DNA of 54,686 nucleotides from CBDUXT01 sp965371245 (GCA_965371245.1 CBDUXT010000032.1:1-54686), one strand, 5' to 3'; counted from the first letter of the stretch, positions 26,670 through 36,649 are shown. The notes: generated from the sequence alone by a model not told the origin. A program made the numbers and translations.

Positions 26670-27446
26670 GAAGGGGAAGAGCGTCCTTGCCTTGGTGACC
26701 GCTTCCTTGCTGATCTCACGAGTCAAGACCTTACCGGGGGATTCATCGAGCGAATCGACGAGCTGACCCTGCGGGTCGATGATCATCGATCGGCCGATGA
26801 AGTCGAGCGGGTCTTCGCGACCGGCGCGGTTGGCCATGGCGATGTACACCCCGTGGGTCAGGGCGGCCGCCTTCATCTCCAGCTCGTAGACCTCGGCGAA
26901 TGGCTCCGAAGCGGCGACGGCCGTGGGCACCAGGACCAGCTCGGCCCCTTGAAGGATGAACGAGCGGAAGACCTCGGGGAAGTGGCGGTCGTAGCAGATG
27001 GCCACCCCGAAGCGCCAGCCCTCAAGCTCGAAGACGTGGTAGGTGTCCCAGCCGGGGGTGTAGTAGAACTTTTCGTTGTAGCCGGGCTCCTCGGCCAGGT
27101 GCATCATTCGCTGCCGGCCGATGTACGTGCCGTTTCGATCGATCACCACGCTGGCGTCGAAGAAGAGGTGCTCGCGCGATTTTTCGTAGAGGTTAAACAC
27201 GATGTGAATGTTGCAGCGCTTGGCCAGGCCGCATGCCCATTCGGTCGTGGGGCCGGGGATGGGCTCGCCGTGTTCGAAGAACTCATACCGGTGCGGCAGG
27301 CGGGGGAAGAACTCGAGCAGCGACATCTCCGGCGGGACGACCAAGTCGGCCCCATCGGAAGCGGCTTGTTCGATCAAGCCCTCGACGTGTTTGCGGTTGG
27401 CGTCAACGTCCGGCGTTCCGTGTGTTTGGGCTACGGCGATTTTCAT
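26595..27446 (-). CDS. Carbon-nitrogen hydrolase (nitrilase superfamily), catalytic Lys replaced
   Basis: A 283-residue nitrilase-superfamily protein close to the N-carbamoylputrescine amidase/beta-ureidopropionase branch. Catalytic residues expected are Glu, Lys and Cys. Glu40 (VPPEMS) and Cys151 (GVAICYDRHFPE) are present, but the segment where relatives have YRKMH reads RQRMMHLAEE, so Met114 stands where the lysine is expected. The EPGYNEKFYYTPG loop is standard. The start ATG 27446 (MKIAVAQ) was chosen. Its last 25 codons are duplicated at 25830-25905. Activity is uncertain without the lysine. Confidence 0.85.
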   Translation of the reverse strand: MKIAVAQTHGTPDVDANRKHVEGLIEQAASDGADLVVPPEMSLLEFFPRLPHRYEFFEHGEPIPGPTTEWACGLAKRCNIHIVFNLYEKSREHLFFDASVVIDRNGTYIGRQRMMHLAEEPGYNEKFYYTPGWDTYHVFELEGWRFGVAICYDRHFPEVFRSFILQGAELVLVPTAVAASEPFAEVYELEMKAAALTHGVYIAMANRAGREDPLDFIGRSMIIDPQGQLVDSLDESPGKVLTREISKEAVTKARTLFPFLRDRRPETYGGIDQPHGSFGGGAG

Positions 27447-27540
27447 GGGGGCACTGTCGTCACGAAATGGGCTTGTGTCAACGATGCATACATGATGCGT
27501 TGGGGACGGTGACACTTCCGGTGGGGCGGGCACGCCGGAT

Positions 27541-27608
27541 CAGAGCCGCATGCGCCAGCCTGCGGACCTCTGCGCCAGCATGTCACCGGGCTCGCGCCCG
27601 GTGCTCTG
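27541..27608. repeat. Bipartite palindromic repeat, copy A
   Basis: CAGAGCCGCATGCGCCAGCC... followed by TGCGGAC and then TGTCACCGGGCTCGCGCCCG with GTGCTCTG. The element starts with CAGAGC and ends with GCTCTG, so its ends are inverted. The same element occurs at 45132-45218 and inverted at 40039-40107, with a variant at 38356-38413. A GGGCACGCCGGAT leader at about 27524-27540 is shared with the 45110 copy. Confidence 0.8.
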
Positions 27609-27640
27609 AAAACTTCCCAACGCCGGTTCCGCCGCGCACT

Positions 27641-30600
27641 CTACGGCGGGCCGGTGAATCGGCGTTGCAGGTCGGCGAAGTCTCTTAGATCGACGTCGCC
27701 GTCGCTGTCGAGATCGACGACCGCGCAGCCGGGAAGGAAGGCCTCACCGGGCGCGGTTCCGCAGACGCCCAGCACCGCGAAATCCGAAACGTCCACGTCG
27801 CCGTCGGCATTGGTGTCGGCGGACAGGGTGACGGCGACGCGCAGCAGGCGGATACCGATCTGTCGGTCGGTGCGATCCGGCGCGGTGAAGATGCGGGAAG
27901 ATGTCAGAAGGTTGGTCGAGGCGAACTGGTCGTTGAAGCCACCGCCGCGCACGGTCCGGAAGGCGAGGCTGTCCGGGTGGTTGTTGAACCGGCCCTGAAG
28001 CCAGGCGAAGACGTTTCCGGAAAGGTCGAACAGCCCGAACCCGTTGGCGTTGCCGGTGGTGGCGAACGCACCGCCGTGGTCGCTGCCGTCGTAGTATCCC
28101 ACCGGCGTCGGCTCTCCGTCGGCCGCACAAACGGCTCCGTCGAACGGGTCGCCGCTGCACTGGAAGTTCGCATCGGCGCCGCTCAAGAGGTCACGGCCGA
28201 ACCCGAACAAACGATTCGCGCCGCTTACCGGATCCCACGCGGTCGCCTTGTACCACTCGTTGTAGGCGTCGGCCGCGTCCGCACTTGGTGCGACGTTGTC
28301 GTAGCCCTGGTCCATCGGAAGGCGGTAACCCCGGCAGTTGGTGACAAGGTCGAGTCGCTCAGCGCTGGAAAGATCGCGCGTGGACCAGCCGGCCTTGCTG
28401 ATCGTCACGGGGTGCCAGCCGGAAAGGCTGTCCGCACCGCTTTCGGCGTAGCACCGGGCGGACGGGAGCATGCCCTGATCGAGGCTGAGCCAGTTGGCGT
28501 ACTTGACGGCTCCGTACCAGCTTACCCCGGTGACGGGATGCCGGGCGTAGTCGATCGGCGCGGCGACCGCCTGATAGGTGCCGGCCACAAGATCGATGAC
28601 GCCCGAGGCTGCCGGCGAGAACATCAAGACGCTCCTGAGCCCCGGGTCTCCCGTGCCACCCGGCTCGGTCGTGTTGACGTAGACGTCACCGGTCACGTCG
28701 TCGAAGAACATGAAGGAGCCGCGTTCGTTGTCGGGGCTTACGATGGCGTCGTTTAGGAATGCCACGAACTCGGCATTGGTGGTCGGGAAGGTGGCCATCT
28801 CGTAGTCGTAGCTCGGCCCGCCGGGCTGGGCGGTGCCGCCGGATACGAGCGACTCGCTAACGGAAAACTTCGGGCTCACCAGCGTCAGCATCACCGTGCG
28901 CGTCATCGACTCCAGGTTGGTGAGGTCGGCGAAGGTGACGGCCGCGGTATGGACGCCGGCGGCCAGCCCGGCCGTAGCGGCCGCGTCGATGTGAACGACA
29001 ACGCCCACCGATTCGCCATCGGCCAGGACTCCGCCGACAGACGCCCCGCCATCGACTTGGAGCCACGTCGCATCGGACGACGCCTCCCACGTGATGGGAC
29101 CGGCCATGTTACGCGCGACGTTGATGAGGCGATAGATCGCCACCGACGGCGCGATCTTGTCACCGGCGATACCGGCCGCGACCAGGTCGTCAAACGGGGC
29201 GACGGAGAGATCCTGCTCGATGCTGAGCATCACGGTCCGGCATTGCTCGACCCCGGTGATGAGGTTCACGAACGTGAGGGCGGCCAGGTACTCGCCGTCG
29301 AACAGACGCAGCGCGTTTTCATTGACGGCAACGGTGACCGTGCGCTCCTGCCCCACACCGGGGGCGACATCGACCGAGACCGGCGTGACGTCCAGCCAGT
29401 CCTGATCGGCGCTGATGACGACCTCGAACGGGGCGGCCGCCTTGTTCTCCAGCACGTAGTCCTGCGAGGGCAGCGCCAGCGGGTCGAGATTCGGCCCGAC
29501 CATCCACACGTCCCGCGCCTGGGTGATCTCGATGGGGTCGGTGACCACCAGCGTGATGGCTTGATTCACCGCGGAACTCACGCCATTGCCCGGGTCGGTC
29601 CAGGTCAATCGCACCCGACCGGCATACGTTCCGACGTCGAGCGTGTCGGCCTGGGCGTTGACCGAGACGTCGAAGGCCTCGGACGTAGCGGCCGCCAGCG
29701 TTCCGGCGAGTTGCCCGGATGGGTCCGACGGTTCCACGGTCAGCCAGGGTTGATCGACACTGACGGCGTAGTCCAACCCGAAGGCCACGCCGCTGGTGAA
29801 GATCAGCGAACGAGACGCGGTCCCGTCGAACGGACCGTCCGAGGGACCGGTGAACTCGTGCGGCTCCGGGTCGGGCGAGGTGATGCCTACCGGCGCCTCG
29901 ATCACCAACGTCACCCCGCGCGCCAGGGACAGCGCCGTCGTTTCGTTGCGCACAACAAGCTGAGCGGTGTGCGTACCCGGGGTCAGCAGATCGGCGGCTG
30001 CGATGGTGTCCACGGCGATCGTCAGGCTCTCGCCGCCGCCCAGCGTGCCCGAAAGCGGCCCGTCGGGTTCGCCGCCGGTGATCTCAGTCACTGAGAGCCA
30101 CGGCTGTGTCACACTAACCGTCCAGGCCATCTCGGCGGCGGATTCATTGGTCACCACAAACGGCCCGAAGGAGCGTACGAACGAGTCGCCGTACGCACCC
30201 ACAACCGAGGGCACGCCCGACGGTGAAATGGAAAACGGCTCACGAAGATCGAGCACCACCGTTCGCGTTCGGCTCACACTTGAGAAGGCGTCCGTCACCG
30301 TCACGGTGACGACGTGCCCGGTTCCGCGAACCACACGAAAGCCCGTGTCGTTCGAGACGGAACCCGGCGCCTGGGCGCCGCGCCCCGTTGTCGTCAAGAG
30401 CAACGAACCCACCGGATCGGTCCAGCCACCGCCCCGCGTCGCGCGGTCGGCGACACCCGTCGCGAAATCCTGAGTCCACTCGGCCACGTTGCCGGATGCA
30501 TCCTGAAGTCCGTAGCCGTTGTCGGTGTCGAGGGTCGGTGTCGGCTCGTCGTCACTCGGACAGACGGCGACCTCGACCGGCAGCGTGTTGGCTCCGTCGA

Positions 30601-33600
30601 AGAACCCCACGGGCGTCGTGCCGTCGTCCTGCCCGTCGCCGCTCGTCAGGAAGTTGGCATCCGCGTCGCTGAGCGGTCCGTCCCGACCAAACCCGAACGT
30701 GGCATCGAAGACCGGCACGCCGTCGAGATCGGGCTTGCGCGACGCGGCTTTGTACCATTCATTGTAAAGTGCCGCACCGGCCGAACCGGCATCCATGGGC
30801 AGGCGAAACGTCGGCGTGGTCTCGATCAACAGAGCACGAGCGGCCGCATCCAGCCCGGCGCTTAACCAGGTGGCGTCATCGACGACCCGCGGATGCCAGC
30901 CATCCGGGTTCGTCGCGGGCGCTTCGGCATAGACCCGCAACGATGCGTCGAACCCCTGGTCAATGGTCAGCCAGTTGCAGTACTTGAGCGCCCCGAACCA
31001 GCTCACGCCAACGACGGGATGGTCATCGAAACCAGCGTCCACCGTGAAGGCGGTGTCGAGCAACTGAATGCGACCGATCGCGGCGTCGTACACAGGCATC
31101 GATGACGGCGGGCTCACGCCAACCTCTCCCGCCGGTTGATCGTGAACGAACACACTGCCGGAGGCGTCATCGAAGTACATGAAGTCGCTTCGCTCGCTGG
31201 GCTCCGGACCCAGCGCGTCCGGCCGGGCATCGTTGAGGAAGGCCGCGAACTCGGCGTTGGTGACTTCGGTTCGGGCGATCCAGAAATCGTGGATCGGCCC
31301 GCCAAGCTGATCGTCTCGCCCGGCCACCAGGGCGAAGTCCCCCACCGGTCCGGGTGACACACCGGCGGCAATGGCCGCATCGGCCACGCGAAGCGCCACC
31401 GACACACCCGGCCCCGGAGAGATGAGCCTCGGCGCCAAGCCGTCGATCTCGATCCAGGGCGGATCGATGGTGATGACCACGTTGTCGATGGCCTGCTGAC
31501 CAAGGTTGGTGATGTCCAGGGAGAGATTGCCGATGTACGGACCCCCGACGGGACCGGTCACCCGAGCGGGACTGAGCGTGACGTCGAGATTCACCGGCTC
31601 GACCGCCTGCAAGACGCGGAACCCCACGAACGCCAGCGTGGAACCTGTCGGGGCACTCGTTCGGCCGTCGCAACGAAGCTGCCCGGACGCGACCACACTG
31701 CTGAAGTGACCACCGCGAAGCCCCGCCTCGGCTGATCCGGCGCCCTGGTCCTGCACCCATTCGGCCACGTTGCCGGTCAGGTCGTACAGCCCATATCCGT
31801 TGCCGGTGTCGCTGGTCGGGCCGCCGGTCGGCGACACATCGTTGACCCCGTCAAAGAACTCCACCGGCGTCGCGCCGGGTTCGAACGCATCGCCGCTCTC
31901 TCGATAGTTGGCATCGGCCGCGGTCAGCGCGTCGCGACCGAATCCGTAGACGGCTTCCGTGCCGATCTCCTCCAGCCAGGCGGCGGCCTTGTACCATTCG
32001 TTAAACGGCGCCGCCGTCGCGGATCGGTCATCCATCGGCAGCCGGAACCCCCGTTTTTGCAGTAGCGCCTGCCGCTCGGTCGCGCTTAGGTCTCGAACCA
32101 CCCAATCGGCCGTGGCAATCGTGACCGGGTGCCACCCTTCGGGCCTGGTCGCCGGACTCTCCACGTAGGCGCGCTGACTGGGATCCATTCCTTGAATCAG
32201 CGTGAGCCAGTTGCAAAACTTGACAGCCCCAAACCAACTCACGCCCGAGATAGGCAGGTTCTCGTCGCCCGGCTCGATGGCGTAGTTTCGACCATCGAAG
32301 GTGATGCCCTGGCTGACGTCCGCATCGAACAAGAGCGTGGGGATGACGCCGACGGGCGGTCCGAAGCCCTCCCGACCGGCCTGAACGGCATTCAAATAGA
32401 CGTCCCCGGTGGCGCCGTCGAAGTAGAGATAGTCGCTGCGACCGTCGGGCGCGGGTCCCAGCGCATTTCTTCGCGCATTCTTGAGAAAGCGAACGAACTC
32501 CTGGTGGGTGACCTCGCGTCGCCCCATGCGATAGTCATAGTCCGGCCCGCCGGGTTGCCGATCGCCCTGTGGAACGAACACCATGGGCACCGAAAACGCC
32601 TCACTGCCGACGACCAGGACCACGCGTCGCTCGGCGACCGCACCGTTGGCGACAAAGGTCACGTCGGCCGCATAGGTGCCCGGTTCCAGCCCCGCCGCAT
32701 CCGGTGTCAACGTGAGCACGGCCTCCTCCACCCCGTCTTGGTCCGTGATGATGCCGGCGCCGGGTTCGATTTGCAGCCAGTTGATACCGCCGGGATCATC
32801 GGCCGTCAGATCATAAGTGATCGAAGCCGACCAACTCATCTCCGGTAGCCCCGTGTTGTTGACCGCATAGACGATCGTCGAGGGGTCGAACGGTCCACCA
32901 AGCGGGCCGCGGAACTCGGCGTCGATGGCCGGCTCCACCTTCAACCCGGTCACGTCGAGAATCACCTGCCGAAAGAGCTGAAAGCCGCTGGCGGGTTCCT
33001 CGAAAAGAACCGTTAGCGCCAAGACACCGGCCTCCTGGGCATCTACCGCCGATGTGATGTCGGCAACCACCTCGTCGATGCCGAGCGGAGCGAGCGTTCC
33101 ACCGGTCGTATCCAGCGAGAGCCAGGACGGTTCGAGCGGGGGCGTACAGCTTGCGGCCCCGGGCGCTTCGACACAAAGGCTCACGCTGAAGATCACCGGA
33201 TCGTTCTGCGGATTGGAGACGGTGAAGATGTGCATCAACGGGTCGAAGGGGCCACCCGCGACCCCGATGGTGAGGACGGCACTCACCGGCGAAACGGAGA
33301 ACGGCTCAAGCACGGTCAGCGCCACGCCCCGGAGGAACTGCCGGCCGGTACACTCGTCGATCAGCGTCACCTGGGCTGTGTACGTCCCGGGACTCAGGGC
33401 GGCCGCCTCGACCGTGTCGATGGCTACATCGACGGAGCCGCTGCGCCGCGGCAACAGCGTCGAGCCCGTTGCGGCCAGGTCATCGAGCGTGATCCACGGC
33501 CTGCCCGTCGGCACCTCCGACGTGTCCACCCAGGTGGCCGACCAGGTCACGCTCTGATCGGACGAACTCTCCAACAGGTAGATCTTGTTGGGCGGATCGG

Positions 33601-35068
33601 GAAACCCGCCGAAGGGCATGGCCGCCGTCAGCGGGTCTGTCGAAACCAGGTTCAACGGCTCGCGAACCGTGAGGCTGACTTCGCGCTCGCCCAGCGACAC
33701 CGCCGCTGTGTCGGTGAACACCACCGTCGCGGTGCTGGTGCCAAGGGGAAGCTCGTCGGCACAATCCGGCGCGACGCCGACGGTCACGTCGATGGTTTCT
33801 CCGGCGAGAACCGTTCCGCCGCCCGGCGTCACGACGACCCACGGCGCATCCGCCTCGGCCGTAAACGACGTGGCCTGCCCGGTGACGTTCGTCAGCCGGT
33901 AGGTGAGGTCGCTTGTGAACGGGTCGTCGTAGGGACCGCCCCACACGCCGGCAACGACGAGTGAATCCGGCGGTGTCACGAGAAAGGCACCACGAACGGA
34001 CTGCACCACGCGAAAGCCCGTCGTGTCATCGGCCGACGTCGCCTCGCGCGTCGCATCGACACTGACCACCAACGAGGCAGGCAGGCTTCGCCACGACCCG
34101 CCGCGCTGTCGGCGACGCTGCGTGTCCGTCGGCGACTGCTCCTGCACCCACTCCCACACATTGCCGGCGAGGTCGTACACGGCGTAGGCGTTGCCGGTAT
34201 CTTGCGTGGCGGTCCCATCGGACAGCGTGCTTTGCCCGTCGAAGAAGCCCACCGGCGTCGATCCCGGCTCGAACGGGTCGATGCTTGCGTCGTAGTTGGC
34301 ATCGGCCGCCGTGATGACATCCCTTCCGAACCCAAACTGGGCATCGAACTCAACACCCACCCCGCCCACTCTTGCCGAGGCGACGCTGTGCCACTCGTTG
34401 TATAGACCGGGACCGGTCGTGCCGCCGTCCATCGGAAGTCGGAAGCCAAGCAGGGCGACGAGCGCCTCGCGTTCCGTGTCGGTCAGATCGCGCACGGCCC
34501 AGTCAACGGCCGCAATCGTGACGGGTCGCCAGCCGCTGAGGTTGCCGGCAGCCGACTCCGCGTAGGCCCGTTCCGAGGCTGCAAGACTGCTGGCCACGGT
34601 GAGCCAGTTGCAGAACTTGACCGCGCCGTACCAGGTGACTCCCGCGACGGGATGCGCCGTGTAATCAACCGGTGCTTGCACGACAACGTACACCCCGCCC
34701 AAAAACTCGACCTGGCTCGCCTCGCCCGGCGAGAACATCCGGGTGGTCCGCCCGCCCGCGCCCGTTCCGACCTGCCCCGTCTGGGTGGTGTTCACGTAGA
34801 CGTCGCCGGTGGAGGTGTCGAAGTACATGAACTGGCCACGCTCGTTACCGAGGTTGGCCATCGCGTCGTTGAGGAAGGCGGCGTACTCGTCGTTGCGGAT
34901 CTCGAAGCGGCTGATGCGAAAGTCGTGGACCGGTCCGCCGGGTTGGGCGTCGGACGCGGGAATGAACGCGAACTCGATGGGCGGCGGGTCGGCGGCGGTC
35001 GCGAGCGCAGCGCAAGACGTCGCGACGAAGAACGCCGCCATCAACCGTGCTGCCCTCGTTGCCTCCAC
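27641..35068 (-). CDS. Giant secreted protein: four SUMF1/FGE-like domains, BACON-like repeats, dockerin-type C-terminus
   Basis: A 2475-residue exported protein. A signal peptide (MEATRAARLMAAFF... ending ATAADPP) is followed by FGE-sulfatase (SUMF1-like) domains at about residues 25-360, 828-1156, 1245-1580 and 2073-2406. Each starts near Q(P/L)GGPxxDxxxxxxExTxxEF and ends with GNVxEWxQ, RGG and GFRVV or a close variant. Between them are many 80-100-residue Ig-like/BACON-type units (WVVVTPGGGTVLAGETIDV and relatives). The end has two EF-hand/dockerin-like motifs, DTNADGDVDVSDFAVLG and DLDSDGDVDLRDFADLQ. Formylglycine-forming enzymes need a Cys pair; that region is Cys-free in all four, except one isolated Cys in the second, so a structural or ligand-binding role is more likely than catalysis. 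Planctomycetes often carry such surface proteins. Confidence 0.9.
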   Translation of the reverse strand: MEATRAARLMAAFFVATSCAALATAADPPPIEFAFIPASDAQPGGPVHDFRISRFEIRNDEYAAFLNDAMANLGNERGQFMYFDTSTGDVYVNTTQTGQVGTGAGGRTTRMFSPGEASQVEFLGGVYVVVQAPVDYTAHPVAGVTWYGAVKFCNWLTVASSLAASERAYAESAAGNLSGWRPVTIAAVDWAVRDLTDTEREALVALLGFRLPMDGGTTGPGLYNEWHSVASARVGGVGVEFDAQFGFGRDVITAADANYDASIDPFEPGSTPVGFFDGQSTLSDGTATQDTGNAYAVYDLAGNVWEWVQEQSPTDTQRRRQRGGSWRSLPASLVVSVDATREATSADDTTGFRVVQSVRGAFLVTPPDSLVVAGVWGGPYDDPFTSDLTYRLTNVTGQATSFTAEADAPWVVVTPGGGTVLAGETIDVTVGVAPDCADELPLGTSTATVVFTDTAAVSLGEREVSLTVREPLNLVSTDPLTAAMPFGGFPDPPNKIYLLESSSDQSVTWSATWVDTSEVPTGRPWITLDDLAATGSTLLPRRSGSVDVAIDTVEAAALSPGTYTAQVTLIDECTGRQFLRGVALTVLEPFSVSPVSAVLTIGVAGGPFDPLMHIFTVSNPQNDPVIFSVSLCVEAPGAASCTPPLEPSWLSLDTTGGTLAPLGIDEVVADITSAVDAQEAGVLALTVLFEEPASGFQLFRQVILDVTGLKVEPAIDAEFRGPLGGPFDPSTIVYAVNNTGLPEMSWSASITYDLTADDPGGINWLQIEPGAGIITDQDGVEEAVLTLTPDAAGLEPGTYAADVTFVANGAVAERRVVLVVGSEAFSVPMVFVPQGDRQPGGPDYDYRMGRREVTHQEFVRFLKNARRNALGPAPDGRSDYLYFDGATGDVYLNAVQAGREGFGPPVGVIPTLLFDADVSQGITFDGRNYAIEPGDENLPISGVSWFGAVKFCNWLTLIQGMDPSQRAYVESPATRPEGWHPVTIATADWVVRDLSATERQALLQKRGFRLPMDDRSATAAPFNEWYKAAAWLEEIGTEAVYGFGRDALTAADANYRESGDAFEPGATPVEFFDGVNDVSPTGGPTSDTGNGYGLYDLTGNVAEWVQDQGAGSAEAGLRGGHFSSVVASGQLRCDGRTSAPTGSTLAFVGFRVLQAVEPVNLDVTLSPARVTGPVGGPYIGNLSLDITNLGQQAIDNVVITIDPPWIEIDGLAPRLISPGPGVSVALRVADAAIAAGVSPGPVGDFALVAGRDDQLGGPIHDFWIARTEVTNAEFAAFLNDARPDALGPEPSERSDFMYFDDASGSVFVHDQPAGEVGVSPPSSMPVYDAAIGRIQLLDTAFTVDAGFDDHPVVGVSWFGALKYCNWLTIDQGFDASLRVYAEAPATNPDGWHPRVVDDATWLSAGLDAAARALLIETTPTFRLPMDAGSAGAALYNEWYKAASRKPDLDGVPVFDATFGFGRDGPLSDADANFLTSGDGQDDGTTPVGFFDGANTLPVEVAVCPSDDEPTPTLDTDNGYGLQDASGNVAEWTQDFATGVADRATRGGGWTDPVGSLLLTTTGRGAQAPGSVSNDTGFRVVRGTGHVVTVTVTDAFSSVSRTRTVVLDLREPFSISPSGVPSVVGAYGDSFVRSFGPFVVTNESAAEMAWTVSVTQPWLSVTEITGGEPDGPLSGTLGGGESLTIAVDTIAAADLLTPGTHTAQLVVRNETTALSLARGVTLVIEAPVGITSPDPEPHEFTGPSDGPFDGTASRSLIFTSGVAFGLDYAVSVDQPWLTVEPSDPSGQLAGTLAAATSEAFDVSVNAQADTLDVGTYAGRVRLTWTDPGNGVSSAVNQAITLVVTDPIEITQARDVWMVGPNLDPLALPSQDYVLENKAAAPFEVVISADQDWLDVTPVSVDVAPGVGQERTVTVAVNENALRLFDGEYLAALTFVNLITGVEQCRTVMLSIEQDLSVAPFDDLVAAGIAGDKIAPSVAIYRLINVARNMAGPITWEASSDATWLQVDGGASVGGVLADGESVGVVVHIDAAATAGLAAGVHTAAVTFADLTNLESMTRTVMLTLVSPKFSVSESLVSGGTAQPGGPSYDYEMATFPTTNAEFVAFLNDAIVSPDNERGSFMFFDDVTGDVYVNTTEPGGTGDPGLRSVLMFSPAASGVIDLVAGTYQAVAAPIDYARHPVTGVSWYGAVKYANWLSLDQGMLPSARCYAESGADSLSGWHPVTISKAGWSTRDLSSAERLDLVTNCRGYRLPMDQGYDNVAPSADAADAYNEWYKATAWDPVSGANRLFGFGRDLLSGADANFQCSGDPFDGAVCAADGEPTPVGYYDGSDHGGAFATTGNANGFGLFDLSGNVFAWLQGRFNNHPDSLAFRTVRGGGFNDQFASTNLLTSSRIFTAPDRTDRQIGIRLLRVAVTLSADTNADGDVDVSDFAVLGVCGTAPGEAFLPGCAVVDLDSDGDVDLRDFADLQRRFTGPP

Positions 35069-35107
35069 CTGAAGCCTCCATGCCTCTGGGAGCGTGAATG
35101 AGAAACC

Positions 35108-35156
35108 CTCTTTCCGAGCCGCGCCCGTAAGGAAGCGATCTGGCTTTCCCGCGAAG
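35108..35156 (-). repeat. Dispersed planctomycete intergenic repeat, copy 1
   Basis: Read on the minus strand, a GCGGGAAAGCCAGATCGCTT segment continues into CCTTACGGGCGCGGCTCGGAAA. It lies about 40-90 bp upstream of the giant protein start. A close copy is at 47536-47584, also upstream of an exported protein. It probably marks a leader or promoter-proximal element. Confidence 0.7.
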
Positions 35157-35269
35157 TAGCCCCAGCATCGATCGTGAGAAAAAACAGAGCTTGTTCTAAT
35201 TATCGGAGAATCCGCCTGCGGGACCGCAAGCGAATAAGAACCATCGCGGACACAAAACGCTCCACCACG

Positions 35270-35752
35270 TCAATCCTGGAGTAAAATCTCGACATCCTCG
35301 ATGACCACGCCACGCGCCTGACCGCCCCCGCTGCGAAGGTATCGCTCCGGGTAGCCCAGCCGTTCGTGGAAGCGAACCCTCATCAACACGGTCCCACGGC
35401 GCCCGGCGAAGGGTCCGGCCGGATCGTCCAGGTTGTCCAGCTCCAGCGCCAGCGTGTCGAACAGGCCATGGACAGTGTACGCCCTCGGCTGTGCGGTTGT
35501 GGACGGCTGCCCGTTGACTCGCAGATCGATCACGATGCCATCGCGAACCGAAAGATCGTACACACTGCCGTGCATGCGGTATCGCAGGTCATAGCTGCGT
35601 ATGCCGGACTCTCGCCACATCCGCCGGGCGGAAGCCAGAAGCTCCGGCGTCAGCCGCGTCATCGGCTCGCGAACGATCAGGATGATCGCGATCAGTGTTG
35701 CCAGAAAGGCGCCCGAGGCGAGTAACAGGTTGACGCCGGCCCTGCGTGTCAT
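35270..35752 (-). CDS. DUF6174-like membrane-anchored protein
   Basis: A 160-residue protein with one N-terminal membrane segment (LLLASGAFLATLIAIILIV) followed by an exposed domain. Arg-Ser-Tyr-Asp-Leu-Arg-Tyr-Arg (SYDLRYRMHGSVYDLSVRDG) and the HGLFDTLALELD segment resemble DUF6174, a small lipoprotein-like domain common in planctomycetes. Function is unknown. It is the last gene of a minus-strand cluster with the membrane and YbjQ genes, 27 bp after its neighbour. Confidence 0.6.
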   Translation of the reverse strand: MTRRAGVNLLLASGAFLATLIAIILIVREPMTRLTPELLASARRMWRESGIRSYDLRYRMHGSVYDLSVRDGIVIDLRVNGQPSTTAQPRAYTVHGLFDTLALELDNLDDPAGPFAGRRGTVLMRVRFHERLGYPERYLRSGGGQARGVVIEDVEILLQD

Positions 35753-35779
35753 GTGGCGTGGAGCGTGGCCGGCACGCTC

Positions 35780-36649
35780 TTAGAACCCAAACCCAAAGTA
35801 GCCCCTGACGAACACACAGACATTGTAGACCGCATGGACGACGATGGCGACGGAGACGGACCGGTACGCGTCGGAGATCCGCGGCGCCCGGCCTCCACTG
35901 CGAGCATGCTCCCACACCGTCACAAGCCCACCAACAGCGAGCACGGAACAACCGACGTGAAGCAAGACGCCGCCGAACCAGCGGAAGAGCACCAACTCCA
36001 TGGACGCATTCGGGAAGTAAACCCATAGGTAGATCACGTTTTGGATGGCCGCAAACACGACGGCGGTCGCGACCGCCATGATGTAGAGCTGTGCCCTGCT
36101 GCGAACGAGCGCGGAGCGCCGCTCAATCAGCGTCGCTGGGATCGCGATCTTTAGAACCTCGCAGATCGCCGGGCCGAAGACGACGAAGTGTAGTACGCCC
36201 GCGTACTCAAGCGTGAACAAGCCGGAGCCAACCGCGAACGGAACGGCGGCCATCGGAGCCAACCACGTCACGAGCCACGACTTGCCCACCGACTGTTGGG
36301 TCTGTTGGGTCGCGACCCAATCCATGTAGGTCATTTCGCCCTCGCGCGGTGGTTCGTAGAGCTCGATCACTCCGCACTCCGGGCAGGGATGCCCCGTCGT
36401 CAGCCCGCGAAGGTTGTACCCGCACTTGCGACACGCCCAGTCCCGATCGATCAGCACCGGCTCGCGGTTCGGCAGGGTGGCCGGCTCGTCGAAGACGGAG
36501 TGAAGCGCCCGCTCCTCCTCCGGGTCCGTGCGCGCTTTTTCACGCGCAAGCCGCCGGGCCGCGGCTTCTTCCGAGGCGTCGGGCTCCAGGGGTTGATCGC
36601 GAAGATGAGGTTCGGCGTGAACCGATGGATCATGTTCCGGGCGGACCAC
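35780..36649 (-). CDS. Zinc-ribbon membrane protein with degenerate PrsW-like core
   Basis: A 289-residue protein. Residues 70-95 carry a zinc ribbon, CRKCGYNLRGLTTGHPCPECG. The rest has about six membrane helices with motifs laid out as in PrsW glutamic-type intramembrane proteases: CEVLKIAIPA (family EE..K), AAIQNVIYLWVYFP (family EN..Y), LLHVGCS and VVHAVYN. The Glu of the EN motif is Gln here and one Glu of EE is Cys, so proteolysis is doubtful. It starts at GTG 36649, 12 bp after the preceding gene, as no ATG is better placed. PrsW assignment is by motif layout only. Confidence 0.6.
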   Translation of the reverse strand: MVRPEHDPSVHAEPHLRDQPLEPDASEEAAARRLAREKARTDPEEERALHSVFDEPATLPNREPVLIDRDWACRKCGYNLRGLTTGHPCPECGVIELYEPPREGEMTYMDWVATQQTQQSVGKSWLVTWLAPMAAVPFAVGSGLFTLEYAGVLHFVVFGPAICEVLKIAIPATLIERRSALVRSRAQLYIMAVATAVVFAAIQNVIYLWVYFPNASMELVLFRWFGGVLLHVGCSVLAVGGLVTVWEHARSGGRAPRISDAYRSVSVAIVVHAVYNVCVFVRGYFGFGF

